35,712 nucleotides of DNA from Xanthomonas sp. (lineage in GTDB: Bacteria > Pseudomonadota > Gammaproteobacteria > Xanthomonadales > SZUA-5). Under the pieces are notes generated by a model, which was not told the DNA's origin, did no database searches, and saw only the letters and a program-made list of their open reading frames with translations. The translations under genes were made by a program, and so were the position numbers. This document shows positions 1-9,073 of this stretch, piece by piece. The stretch is taken from NCBI GenBank assembly GCA_020693165.1, contig JAIMJQ010000025.1, forward strand, positions 1 through 35,712. The letters are read 5' to 3'. Numbering within the stretch: the stretch's first letter is position 1; every line of letters starts with the position of its first letter.

Positions 1-157
1 TCCAGACAAGTCTGGACCCAGCAAAGCCTCGCATCCGAAGCATCCAGACAAGTCTGGACCCAGCAAAGCCTCGCATCCGAAGCGTCCAGACAAGTCTGGA
101 CCCAGCAAAGCCTCGCATCCGAAGCGTCCAGACAAGTCTGGACCCAGCAGAACCTCG
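1..157. repeat. Tandem repeat array, 42-bp unit (3 near-perfect copies plus a partial fourth), each containing the palindrome TCCAGAC-AA-GTCTGGA
   Basis: Units at 1-42, 43-84, 85-126 and a partial unit from 127: tccagacaagtctggacccagcaaagcctcgcatccgaagc(g/a). Truncated by the window edge. Confidence 0.95.
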
Positions 158-210
158 CTCATGCCGGATAGCCGCCGTTGCAGCCAGAAACCAGCAACCC
201 ACAACCGCCT

Positions 211-1059
211 TCAGGGCGTCGGCAGGCTCTGCGCCCGCAGCGACTGGCCGACGCGCAACTGAAAACCGAGCTTGGTGATCAGCAGGCGCTCTTCGGTCGG
301 CTTTTGCACCAGATCGTTGGCGCCGGCGCGCAGCAATGCGGTCTGGTTGGCGGCATTGTCGTCGCCGGTCATCACCAGAATCGGCATTTCGCCCTTGCTG
401 TAGCCAAAACGCGGGCCGCGGACGACGTCGAGCAGGTCGCCACCGGTCATGCCGCCTTTGAGATAGACATCGGTCAGGATGATGTCCGCCGCCATGCGGC
501 CCTCGAACCTGGCCTGTTCGAGGATGTCGATGGCGTCCTCGACGCTGACCACGTGATTCACCTTGAGGCCATGCTTTTCCATCATGCGGCGGGTGGCCAC
601 CGCCACCACGCGCGAATCCTCGACGTACAGCACTTCGCCCGAGACCATGCCCTCCGGGCGGATATAGCCGCGAATGAAGGTGCTGAGCGCCTGCGGACCG
701 AGTGACTTGTCGAAATAGTCGGTGACGTCGCTGCTGATGTCGCGGTTCATCAGGCGTTCCTGCACATCGCCGGAGACCACCACGATCGGGATGTAGGCCT
801 GCGACGAGCTCTCGCGTATGCAGCGCGCCAGTTCCAGCCCGTCCATGTCCGGCAGTCGCAACGCGGTCGTCACCAGATCGATGACGCCGGACTGCAGATG
901 CGCCTTGGCTTCCTCGCCACTGCTGCAGGCCAGCACGGTGACCCCCGGCAGGTCATGGTGCAACAGTTGGTCGATGATCTTGCGGACCACCTTGGACCCG
1001 TCGACCACCATCACCCGCGGATTCTCGCTGGAGATGTGTCGCGTTACCGATGCCTCCAT
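211..1059 (-). CDS. Response regulator with two receiver (REC) domains
   Basis: Two CheY-like segments: MVVDGSKVVRKII...LPDMDGLELARCIRES and LYVEDSRVVAVATRRMM...IILTDVYLKGGMTGGDLL...KPTEERLL. The likely start is ATG at 1059 (MEASVTRHIS); the track ORF extends upstream into ftsX. Confidence 0.85.
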   Translation of the reverse strand: MEASVTRHISSENPRVMVVDGSKVVRKIIDQLLHHDLPGVTVLACSSGEEAKAHLQSGVIDLVTTALRLPDMDGLELARCIRESSSQAYIPIVVVSGDVQERLMNRDISSDVTDYFDKSLGPQALSTFIRGYIRPEGMVSGEVLYVEDSRVVAVATRRMMEKHGLKVNHVVSVEDAIDILEQARFEGRMAADIILTDVYLKGGMTGGDLLDVVRGPRFGYSKGEMPILVMTGDDNAANQTALLRAGANDLVQKPTEERLLITKLGFQLRVGQSLRAQSLPTP

Positions 1060-1088
1060 ACCGGGCTCCCCTTCCCTGCGCCGCGCGC

Positions 1089-2039
1089 TCAGCGTGGCTC
1101 GGCGTCGCGCAGATGGCGCGCGCTCGCCAGCCAGGCCCCCAACCATCCCAACAACGCACCGTAGCCAACCAGCAAGGCCATCCCGCGCGCGCCCAACCCC
1201 TGCAGGGTTATTCCGGCATCGTAGCTTAGCGCAAGCCGATCGATGGCGGGTTGCATCAGCGCCAATCCCAGGTAGACCAGGGCCAGCGCCAGCAGCCCGC
1301 CGACGATGCCGTACCAGGCGCCGATATAGAGAAACGGCCTGCGCACATGGCCATCGCTGGCGCCGAGCAGCTTCAGGATCAGTATTTCCTCGCGCTTCAG
1401 CGAGATCTCCAGGCGAATCGTGTTGCCGACCACCAGCAACACCGCCACCGCGAGGATCGCGGCGCCGAGCAGAATTGCGCGCCGGGCCAGATCGAGCAGC
1501 GCCTCCAGGCGTTCCAGCCAGCGCCGGTCGACCTGCACCCAGTCGACTTCGTTGCGCGCCGCCAACTCGCTCTTGAAGTCATCGAGGCGGGCAACGCCGG
1601 CGCCAGTCAGGCGCACGATCACCAGCGCCGGCATCGGATTGGCGTCGAGGGCGCCGAGCGCTTCGGCGAAATCGCTCATCGCGCGCAGTTCCGCCAGGGC
1701 GTCGTCGGCCGAGCGCACTTCGGTCTGCGCCACCTCCGCTCTGCCCTGCAATGCATCCGCCAGTTCGATCGCGCGCTCGACCGGCTCGCCCGCCGCAAGG
1801 AATACGGTGAGATCACCACTCGGCCGCCAGGCGACAGCGGCGCGATCGATCTGATCGAGCGCGAGGAACCCGAGCGCCGGCAGCACCAGCGCCACCGCGA
1901 TCACGCCGAGTGTCAGCGATTGGCCGAACGGATCGCGCAGCAGGCGCCGCATGCCGACGCGCAAACCCTCGGCGTGCGCTCGCAGCCACGCGCGGCGACG
2001 GTCGCCCTGCGGGCGCGTCGGTTCAACCGCCTCGGCCAT
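1089..2039 (-). CDS. ftsX: Cell division protein FtsX (ABC transporter permease-like)
   Basis: 316 aa; FtsX-type topology (LTLGVIAVALVLPALGFLAL..., VVGNTIRLEISLKREEILILKLLGASDGHVRRPFLYIG); directly downstream of and overlapping ftsE. Confidence 0.93.
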   Translation of the reverse strand: MAEAVEPTRPQGDRRRAWLRAHAEGLRVGMRRLLRDPFGQSLTLGVIAVALVLPALGFLALDQIDRAAVAWRPSGDLTVFLAAGEPVERAIELADALQGRAEVAQTEVRSADDALAELRAMSDFAEALGALDANPMPALVIVRLTGAGVARLDDFKSELAARNEVDWVQVDRRWLERLEALLDLARRAILLGAAILAVAVLLVVGNTIRLEISLKREEILILKLLGASDGHVRRPFLYIGAWYGIVGGLLALALVYLGLALMQPAIDRLALSYDAGITLQGLGARGMALLVGYGALLGWLGAWLASARHLRDAEPR

Positions 2040-2715
2040 ACCAGTCCTCCGGACGGAAATCGTCGATCAGGCGGCCGCCGTCGAGCACCAACGTGCGCTT
2101 GCGCATGCGCTGGATCAGCGGCAGATCGTGGCTGGCGATGATCACGGTGGTGCCCTGCTCCTTCAGCGAGATCATCAGCGCCATGATCTCCGCCGCCAGC
2201 TTGGGGTCGAGGTTGCCGGTGGGCTCGTCGGCCAGCAACAAGTCGGGCACGCCGACCATCGCCCGGGCGATGCCCAGGCGCTGCTGTTCGCCGGTCGACA
2301 ACTCGCGCGGCAACGCCGATTCGCGGCCGCCCAAGCCGACCTGATCGAGCGCCTGCGGCACGCGCAACGCAACCTCGGTCTCGGCCACCCCATCGAGGCG
2401 CATCGGCAGCGCGACATTGTCGAAGGCATTGCGATCGAGCAAGAGGCGGTGGTCCTGGAACACCAGGCCGAGTCGTCGCCGGTAAGCCGGCAGTCCACGC
2501 CGGCGGATATCTGCCAGCCGTTTGTTGAAGACCTCGACGGTGCCTTCGCTGGGACGTTCGATCAGCGCGAGCAACTTCAGCAGCGTGCTCTTGCCGGCGC
2601 CGGAATGACCGGTCACGTACACCATCTCGCCGTAGCCGATCTCGAAGCTGATGTCGGTCAGCGCTTCGCGCCCTTCGGCGTAGCGCTTGCTGACCATTTC
2701 GAAGCGGATCGACAT
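2023..2715 (-). CDS. ftsE: Cell division ATP-binding protein FtsE
   Basis: 230 aa; Walker A GHSGAGKSTLL, signature LSTGEQQRLGIARA, Walker B LLLADEPTGNLD; starts MSIRFEMVSKRYAEG. Confidence 0.95.
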   Translation of the reverse strand: MSIRFEMVSKRYAEGREALTDISFEIGYGEMVYVTGHSGAGKSTLLKLLALIERPSEGTVEVFNKRLADIRRRGLPAYRRRLGLVFQDHRLLLDRNAFDNVALPMRLDGVAETEVALRVPQALDQVGLGGRESALPRELSTGEQQRLGIARAMVGVPDLLLADEPTGNLDPKLAAEIMALMISLKEQGTTVIIASHDLPLIQRMRKRTLVLDGGRLIDDFRPEDWYGRGG

Positions 2716-2820
2716 GGCGCGGAGCCGACAGTGGACCAGGACGTTGGGGCTTGATTATGCGGAAGCGGGCCGCCGAATGCGCGTGGCGTGCGTATCAAGC
2801 CGGCATTCAGATCGGCTCCA

Positions 2821-5439
2821 TCAGTGTTGCAGGCCAGCCAGCGGACGAAGTTGCGCCAGCACGGCGACATCGGCGTGCTTCCAGCGCTCTCGCAAGCGCT
2901 TCAGCAACACTTCGCGCGCTGCCGCGTCGGGCTCGACCTCAATCTGTCGCAGCAGCGCACGGTTGACGTCGAGCACGTTGTTCACCTGTCCGGCGAATTG
3001 CCCGCCGTATTCGGCAAAGGCGCGGCTGCGCTGCTGATCGATCCAGCGCAAGTGCAGGAGTTCGGCGTCGGCGTCAGCGACGGCTCGTGCCAGGTCGGCC
3101 GCGGCGACTCGGACCTGGAAGTACTCATGGACATCCTCACCGGGCGCAAGTCGCGCCAGGCCGGCCACCGGGTCGGCGGCGAGGCGCGCAGAGATGACCT
3201 TGAGCAGGCTGTCGAGGGCGGGGTTGGCGCGCTCGCCGGCGACCGCATCGATGTCGGCCAGCCACGCGCGCGCCAGTTCCGGCTGGCCGCCGCGGACAGC
3301 CAGCAGCGCAAGCTGCGCCAGGTGCAGGCTGGCCGGGTACTGCGGCGATTCCTGGCCACTCAGCAGCGGTCGTTCGCGCTTGGCCGGTTCCACCAGGTCC
3401 TGCGGCTCGCCCGCCGCCTGTCGCAGCGCTGCCAGGTACAAGCGCGCACGCGACGCGGCGGCAGGGACGTCGCCGGCTTCGGCCGCCGCAGCCAGCTGCC
3501 GCGCCGCGTCCTGCGCCTCGCGCAGACGCCCCTGATAAGCGAACCAGGTCACGCGACGCGCCTTCGCCTCCAGCGCGAAGCGGGCGGGAATGCCGCTGAG
3601 GTCGGCCGCGAGCTGCGCGTCCGCTTCACCAAAGCGTTCCAGATAGGTGTAGACGTCTGCCAGGCCCTGCGTTACCGGCAATGGTCGCACCTGCAGTGCC
3701 TCCTTGAAGGACTGCTCGGCGGCAATGGACTGTCCCATCCACAACTGGCAATAGCCTTTGCCGTGGCCTGCGGAATGGCGCGACGGGTCGCGGCTGCGAA
3801 AAGCTTCGTCGAACAGCGGCACGGCTTCGGCACAACGATTGAGGTCGAACCAGTAGTTCATCGCGGCGTTGTTCTGGCCGCTGCCCGCGTCCGGATACAG
3901 CGCAGCGAATTCGCGCCAGCGATCCGCGCTGCGCGCCGGGTCTTCGGCCCAGGCCAGCAACGCGTCGACATAGGCCGCTTCGCGGACGCTGAGGCGGTCG
4001 CGCAGTTGCGCCGCTCGTCGTGCCGGCACCAGGCCCTCGGCGAAACGTCCTTGCGGCAGCAAGGTCGCCGCGATTCCGGCGTGGGCCATCGCGAACTCAG
4101 GATCGAGCTCGAGCGCACGCTCGAACAACCTGCGCGCGTCATCGTGGCGGCCGTCCTGGTATTCCTTGCGGGCGACCGAATAGATCCGCAGTGCCTCCAG
4201 ATTGGCGGTGGTCGCACGCGTCAGAGGCATCGAGTAATCCGCTATCGATTGCAGCGATTCGCCGAATTTCGCGCGCAACTCGTCAACGACCGCATCGATT
4301 GCCGGCAACAGGTCCTCCGGCCGCCGGGCGGCGGCCCGCGTCACCCACACGGTGGACTGGCTGTGGGGATCGACCACGTCGACCGCCACCCGCAACGATC
4401 CGCCGCTGTCGCTGACGCTTGGCAGCAGCAGCGCCCGCGCGCTCTCGCGCAGCGCCATTTCGACGCCGATGCCGCGATCGATGCGAGTCGCTGCAGGATC
4501 GCGCTGCATGCGTTCCAGCGCGTCGCGCACCTGCAGTTCGCTGAACACGTTGACATACCGCGACTGCGAGAGTCCCTGGCGAAATGCGAGGCCAAGCGAT
4601 TCGTCGAGGAGCACCTGGCCGGTTCGGTTCGCGAAGTCGCCGACCACCACCCAGTCGCGCTCGGCAAAGTCGATGCCAGGTTGCGGCCTGAGCCCGAACC
4701 AGGCGAGGACGACCAACGCCGCAATGACCAGCGCCACTGCGGCGACGACGATTCCAGGCCGCTGCCAAACCGACAGGATGCGCTGCGCACCGACGCCACC
4801 CGGTGGCGTTCGAAAATGGGCGACGCTGGACTCGCCTGTCTCGTGGACCTCCCTCGGCTGCAGCAGGCCGTCGAAGCGGTAGCGACCGTGGGCTTTCCAG
4901 ATCGGCATTCGCCCGGCGGCGCGCAATTCGGCCTCGGCATTTTCGGCCAACTCGCGGGCGACCGACGACAGCAGCGTCTGTCCCGGCAGCGCCAATCCCA
5001 TCAGACGCAAGGCAACCGGCTTGGCCAGCCCCTCGACCTCGATCGGCCTGGCGCCACGGGCAATCTCCTCGGCGCTGTTTTCCCAGAGCACGGCCTCGCC
5101 GACATGGATGCCGATGCGCGCCGCCATGGGCGTGTGTTCGAGCTGCGACAGTTCCTGCAGGCGACGCTGGTGCTCGAGCGCAAAGGCAACCGCCTGCAGC
5201 GGTCGCTCGAACAGCAACAGGAATTCGCCGGACTTGTCGATCTCGCGGCCGCGATGGCGGCGAATCAGGTCGCGCACCAGCCGCTCGTGGCGACGGATCA
5301 GATCCGTCGCGCGCAGTTCACCGAGGTGGTCGATCATCGCCGTGCGGTCGGCCAGTTCGAGGGCCGCGATGGTGCGCAGTGTCGGCTCGCCCGGATGGGT
5401 TCCCTCAGTCAATTCACCGCTGGCGGTCGGATCGGGCAT
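2821..5439 (-). CDS. Class III nucleotidyl cyclase-like N-terminal domain, TM segment, TPR-rich C-terminal region (resembles the family annotated 'putative peptide modification system cyclase')
   Basis: N-terminal DLIRRHRGREIDKSGEFLLLFERPLQAVAFALEHQRRL...ARIGIHVGEAVLWEN...VEGLAKPVALRLMGLALPGQTLLSS; TM GIVVAAVALVIAALVVLAWFGL; TPR-like RLFERALELDPEFAMAHAGIAATL. The start is probably ATG 5439 (MPDPTASG); the track start at 5460 lies inside a palindromic repeat. Confidence 0.75.
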   Translation of the reverse strand: MPDPTASGELTEGTHPGEPTLRTIAALELADRTAMIDHLGELRATDLIRRHERLVRDLIRRHRGREIDKSGEFLLLFERPLQAVAFALEHQRRLQELSQLEHTPMAARIGIHVGEAVLWENSAEEIARGARPIEVEGLAKPVALRLMGLALPGQTLLSSVARELAENAEAELRAAGRMPIWKAHGRYRFDGLLQPREVHETGESSVAHFRTPPGGVGAQRILSVWQRPGIVVAAVALVIAALVVLAWFGLRPQPGIDFAERDWVVVGDFANRTGQVLLDESLGLAFRQGLSQSRYVNVFSELQVRDALERMQRDPAATRIDRGIGVEMALRESARALLLPSVSDSGGSLRVAVDVVDPHSQSTVWVTRAAARRPEDLLPAIDAVVDELRAKFGESLQSIADYSMPLTRATTANLEALRIYSVARKEYQDGRHDDARRLFERALELDPEFAMAHAGIAATLLPQGRFAEGLVPARRAAQLRDRLSVREAAYVDALLAWAEDPARSADRWREFAALYPDAGSGQNNAAMNYWFDLNRCAEAVPLFDEAFRSRDPSRHSAGHGKGYCQLWMGQSIAAEQSFKEALQVRPLPVTQGLADVYTYLERFGEADAQLAADLSGIPARFALEAKARRVTWFAYQGRLREAQDAARQLAAAAEAGDVPAAASRARLYLAALRQAAGEPQDLVEPAKRERPLLSGQESPQYPASLHLAQLALLAVRGGQPELARAWLADIDAVAGERANPALDSLLKVISARLAADPVAGLARLAPGEDVHEYFQVRVAAADLARAVADADAELLHLRWIDQQRSRAFAEYGGQFAGQVNNVLDVNRALLRQIEVEPDAAAREVLLKRLRERWKHADVAVLAQLRPLAGLQH

Positions 5440-5452
5440 GCGTTGAAGACTA

Positions 5453-5488
5453 GCCCGCATTGCTCACACCGGTGTGAGAAATGCGGGC
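5453..5488. repeat. 36-bp near-perfect palindrome gcccgcattgctcacaccggtgtgagaaatgcgggc (REP-like)
   Basis: Reverse complement is gcccgcatttctcacaccggtgtgagcaatgcgggc, so all but one base pair matches; followed by a further partial copy, acccgcattgttca. Confidence 0.9.
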
Positions 5489-5501
5489 TAACCCGCATTG
5501 T

Positions 5502-6359
5502 TCATCGCGGACGGCGCAACACGGTGCGCGCAACGGCAAACAGCAACCGCGACCAGGCGCCGAGGCGAACCAGCACGCGCAGTGGCCAGGCCGTGTGCGG
5601 CGCATCGAACTTGTCGAAATAGCGCAGCAATCCCCGGTGCTTGGCGATTTCGACGCGCAACGGCCGGCTGCGACTGGAGACGCCCTTGACGTGGACGACG
5701 CGCACGCCGGGGTCGCACCAGACCTCGAACCCAAGCTCGCGGATGCGGCGGCACAGGTCGAGGTCCTCGGCGTGCATGAAGTAGCCCTCGTCGAACCCGC
5801 GGGCAGCGTTGAATGCATCGCGGCGAACCAGCATCAGCGCGCCGGAGATGGCGTCGCCGCGCAGCGGTTCGACTTGCCCGAACGGTATCGGCAGCGGCAC
5901 GCCGTCGATCGCGTCGAAGCGGTCGAGGCCGAGCGCGCTGGCGATCGCGCGCGCCGGCAACGGGTCGCGCCGCAGGCTGGCGGGATCTGGCCGGCCCTGG
6001 GTGTCGACCAGCAGCGCACCGAGTACAGCCAGCTTTTCGCGCGCCTGCGCCGTGCGCCCGAGGCGGTCCAGCGTGTCCGGTTCGACCAGGCAGTCGGGAT
6101 TGAGGAACAGCAACCACGGCAACTGGCAGGCGCGCGCGCCGCGGTTGCAGGCCACCGCAAAGCCGGGATTGCTGGGCAGGTCCAGGCGCAGGATGCGGTG
6201 ATCGTCGATCTCGCCAAGCAGCGCATCGATCTCGCCAGGCAGCGAACCGTTGTCGACCAGCACCACCTCGGCCAGTTCGGGACAGCGCAGTACCCGCCGC
6301 AGGCAATCGCCGAGCAACGGGCCGGTATGGTAGTTGACGATGACTGCCGCTATGCGCAC
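5502..6359 (-). CDS. Glycosyltransferase family 2
   Basis: 285 aa; MRIAAVIVNYHTGPLLGDCLRRVL...VLVDNGS...NPGFAVACNRGA...LLFLNPDCLVEPDTL; GT2 motifs. Confidence 0.9.
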   Translation of the reverse strand: MRIAAVIVNYHTGPLLGDCLRRVLRCPELAEVVLVDNGSLPGEIDALLGEIDDHRILRLDLPSNPGFAVACNRGARACQLPWLLFLNPDCLVEPDTLDRLGRTAQAREKLAVLGALLVDTQGRPDPASLRRDPLPARAIASALGLDRFDAIDGVPLPIPFGQVEPLRGDAISGALMLVRRDAFNAARGFDEGYFMHAEDLDLCRRIRELGFEVWCDPGVRVVHVKGVSSRSRPLRVEIAKHRGLLRYFDKFDAPHTAWPLRVLVRLGAWSRLLFAVARTVLRRPR

Positions 6360-8168
6360 TCAGCCGATCAACGCTTCGGCGAAACGCGGCGCCAACTCGA
6401 ACGCGGCGGGCCACGCACGCACGGCGGCGGCCAGCTGCCGGGTTTCGCTGCGCAGACGCTCGGCGGCGCCGGCGGCATCCAGCGACTCCGGCCATTCCGC
6501 CAGGCGCGGCGCGTTGTTGCGCGTCAGCTCCTTGCTGGTGGCCTGGATGATCTCGCGCAGATCGGCTTCCCAGTAGATCGGCGCCTGGGTTCCGGCACCC
6601 TCCAGTCGGCGCTGCAGGTCGGAGACCAGATCGGCGCGCTTGTAGGTCAGGTAGGTTGCCAGCTCCGACTGCAGCGCGTCGCTCGCCGACGCGGCGAAGT
6701 CGTCCATCAGCGCAGCCAGGTACTGGGCGCGGTCGATCGCCGCACTGGCGCGACATTCCCCCGCCCGCGCCTGCAAGTGATCGGTGAAGAAAGCCGCCGA
6801 GTTCGGCGTGAACACCCGGCGCGCAGCCTCCGACCGCTTCAATGGCGGTTGCCACTGGCTGCCGATCGCGGTTGTGGTGTGCAGCACCACCGACTCCGGG
6901 TCGAAGAACCGCGTCAGCACGCCGAAGCTGGGCCCGATCCGCAGGCCGGCACCCGGCATCGCAAAGCCGGGCAGCACGCCGAGATCGACCGCGCTCGGCT
7001 GGTAGATCGAATGTTGGCCGATGCGCGCGCGACGGATGCCGTGGCAGACGTGATCGCCCTCGAACGCACGCAGGTAGGACTCGCGGCTGGCCCAGAAACG
7101 GTCGCGCGAACCGCGATCGAGCTGGTACAGCCAGATGTTGTGCGGCACCTCGATCGAACCGACCGAACCCTCGACGATGGCAGCAATGCGCCCGCGCGGA
7201 TCGAAAGCCCGCATCGCCGGCAACGCCGCGCCGCGCAGCGCTGCCACAGCCAGGTGCAGCCGGCCCGGATTGCTGACGCAACGGCCGAGGCTGTCACCGA
7301 GGTAGGCGCCGGCGACGTGACCGAGCCGCGCATCCGCGTATTCGGCTTCCTGGGCCGGGATCGGCTGGTCCGGGGTGTAGAACCAGGCCTCGCGCTGCTG
7401 GCTGTGGAGCAGGTCGATGCCGCCGCCGGCGCCCGGCATCGAGCGCTGCGGCAGGAACTGGCGGTCGTCGAAAATCAGCGCCCGACGGCCGGAAGCGAGC
7501 AACAGCATCCAGTTGAACAACTGCCCGCGCGTCGGCGCCTCGTCCTCGCCGAGCAGCCAGGTCAGGGCCGCGGCCTGGGCCTTCATCTGGCCCTGCAGGC
7601 GCGCGATGAACGCCGCGCGTTCGGTGTTGCCGAGGTAGCGCAGGCCGGCGTCGCGGCGGCGCTCATCGACCACGCGCCGGTTGGCCTCGCGCGATGCCTG
7701 GTTGCGCGAGCCATCGAGCACGACGATCGCCAGCCGGTCGATATCGCCGTCGCCGCCCTTGATCAGGCTGTCGATGCAGCGCGCCAGGCCCTCGGGGCGA
7801 TCCTCGGCGAGCACGAATATCGGACCGAGTGGCGATTGTCGCCGTGCCGGTGCCGACCCGTAAGCATCGAGGATCTGCTCGGCGCTCTGCAGCAGGCCGC
7901 GATCGACCAGGCCCGTGAGCACGCGGCGTGTCGCCTCCTCCTGCCCGCGCAGGTTCGGCAGCGCCGTGTGGATCGCCTTTTGATGGTCGTCCAGGGTGCC
8001 GAACTTCTTGCATTGGTCGAGCGCCTGGAAGACCTCAAGGGTCATCACGCTGCGCTCGTGCGTGCGCGGATTCTGGATCATGCATTCGCTGCTGGAGAGC
8101 TGCGCCACCATGCCGTCGTCGGCGGCGTACAGGGTGTCGGAATGCGAACGGGGCAAGATGGCGCTCAT
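6360..8168 (-). CDS. Uncharacterised 602-aa protein: glycosyltransferase-like central region with a possible PqqD-like winged-helix N-terminus
   Basis: N-term SSSECMIQNPRTHERSVMTLEVFQALDQCKKFGTLDDHQKAI...ATRRVLTGLVDRGLL; then LGPIFVLAEDRPEGLARCIDSLI...LAIVVLDGSRN and RRALIFDDRQFLPQ. 4-nt overlap with the upstream methyltransferase gene. Confidence 0.55.
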   Translation of the reverse strand: MSAILPRSHSDTLYAADDGMVAQLSSSECMIQNPRTHERSVMTLEVFQALDQCKKFGTLDDHQKAIHTALPNLRGQEEATRRVLTGLVDRGLLQSAEQILDAYGSAPARRQSPLGPIFVLAEDRPEGLARCIDSLIKGGDGDIDRLAIVVLDGSRNQASREANRRVVDERRRDAGLRYLGNTERAAFIARLQGQMKAQAAALTWLLGEDEAPTRGQLFNWMLLLASGRRALIFDDRQFLPQRSMPGAGGGIDLLHSQQREAWFYTPDQPIPAQEAEYADARLGHVAGAYLGDSLGRCVSNPGRLHLAVAALRGAALPAMRAFDPRGRIAAIVEGSVGSIEVPHNIWLYQLDRGSRDRFWASRESYLRAFEGDHVCHGIRRARIGQHSIYQPSAVDLGVLPGFAMPGAGLRIGPSFGVLTRFFDPESVVLHTTTAIGSQWQPPLKRSEAARRVFTPNSAAFFTDHLQARAGECRASAAIDRAQYLAALMDDFAASASDALQSELATYLTYKRADLVSDLQRRLEGAGTQAPIYWEADLREIIQATSKELTRNNAPRLAEWPESLDAAGAAERLRSETRQLAAAVRAWPAAFELAPRFAEALIG

Positions 8169-9073
8169 CGATGGATCCTTCCTTGGTCGGACGCGCGCTC
8201 GGCGAGCAGCGCTTCGGCGCGCGCCAGGCGGACGCGCAGGTCTTCGATCTCCCGTTCTTGGGCGATCAGGCGGTGGCCGGCGGCAATATGCCGGCGGATT
8301 TCGTCGTCGTAATGTCGATAGACCGACTCACGCGCGTCGCCGAACAGGTGCAGAGCACCCGCGGGCGGCAGGTCGGCCTCGCTGGCGGCGCACGCCACCA
8401 GGAAATACAACGCGGCGTAGTCCGGACGCTGGCTCAGGGTCGCCTGATCGTGCAGCGTTGCCGCACTGGCCACCGTCGGAGCCCGATCAGGGTCCCACAG
8501 CACGGACTGGAACAGCAGCTTCTGGGCATACACGCGCAGCGCTGGAAACTCGGTCGACAGCAGCGCTTCGAGCTGGTCGCGGTAGAGCTCGCCGACGTGG
8601 AACTCGTTGTGGTAGCCGCGCGCATCGCTGTAAGTGCGCTTGTCCGGCGACGAGATCAGCAGCAATCCACCGGGCGCCAGCAAGCGCCGGAATCCGGTCA
8701 CCATGCGTTGCTGCTGATGGACATGCTCGAGGGTCTCGAAGCTGACGACGAGGTCGAAACTGGCGTCGGCGAGCTGATCGAGGCAGGTGACGTCGCCCTG
8801 GGCGAATTCGAGCCCGCCGACGCCGGCATAACGTCGCCGCGCATGCGCAATGGTGTCATCGGCGATGTCGACCCCGAGCACGCGGGCGCCGGCGTGGGCC
8901 AGCAGTGCGCTGCCATAGCCTTCGCCGCAGGCGGCATCGAGGACGCGCTTGCCGGCAGCGAAGCCGGCCGCGTAGGCGTAGCGATGCAGGTGCTCGTACC
9001 AGATCTCGCGCACGCACTCGGGCGTGAAGCGCTCACCGGTGAATGGCAGGATCGGCGGATCGGTGTCGGTCAT
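8165..9073 (-). CDS. Class I SAM-dependent methyltransferase with C-terminal extension
   Basis: 302 aa; VLDAACGEGYGSALLAHAGARVLGVDIADD...FAQGDVTCLDQLADASFDLVVSFETLEHV. Confidence 0.9.
   Translation of the reverse strand: MTDTDPPILPFTGERFTPECVREIWYEHLHRYAYAAGFAAGKRVLDAACGEGYGSALLAHAGARVLGVDIADDTIAHARRRYAGVGGLEFAQGDVTCLDQLADASFDLVVSFETLEHVHQQQRMVTGFRRLLAPGGLLLISSPDKRTYSDARGYHNEFHVGELYRDQLEALLSTEFPALRVYAQKLLFQSVLWDPDRAPTVASAATLHDQATLSQRPDYAALYFLVACAASEADLPPAGALHLFGDARESVYRHYDDEIRRHIAAGHRLIAQEREIEDLRVRLARAEALLAERASDQGRIHR

Noticed and set aside
1-157. Possible CRISPR array
   Set aside because: Units are contiguous 42-bp repeats with invariant linkers, no unique spacers and no cas genes nearby.
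2788-5622. Long plus-strand ORF (944 aa) opposite the cyclase-like gene
   Set aside because: Shadow ORF of a GC-rich coding strand; low-complexity Arg/Gln/His-rich translation, no recognisable domain, and the antisense ORF has clear homology features.
5481-8312. Long plus-strand ORF (943 aa) opposite glycosyltransferase genes
   Set aside because: Same antisense shadow effect; the minus-strand genes carry recognisable motifs and tight operon overlaps.
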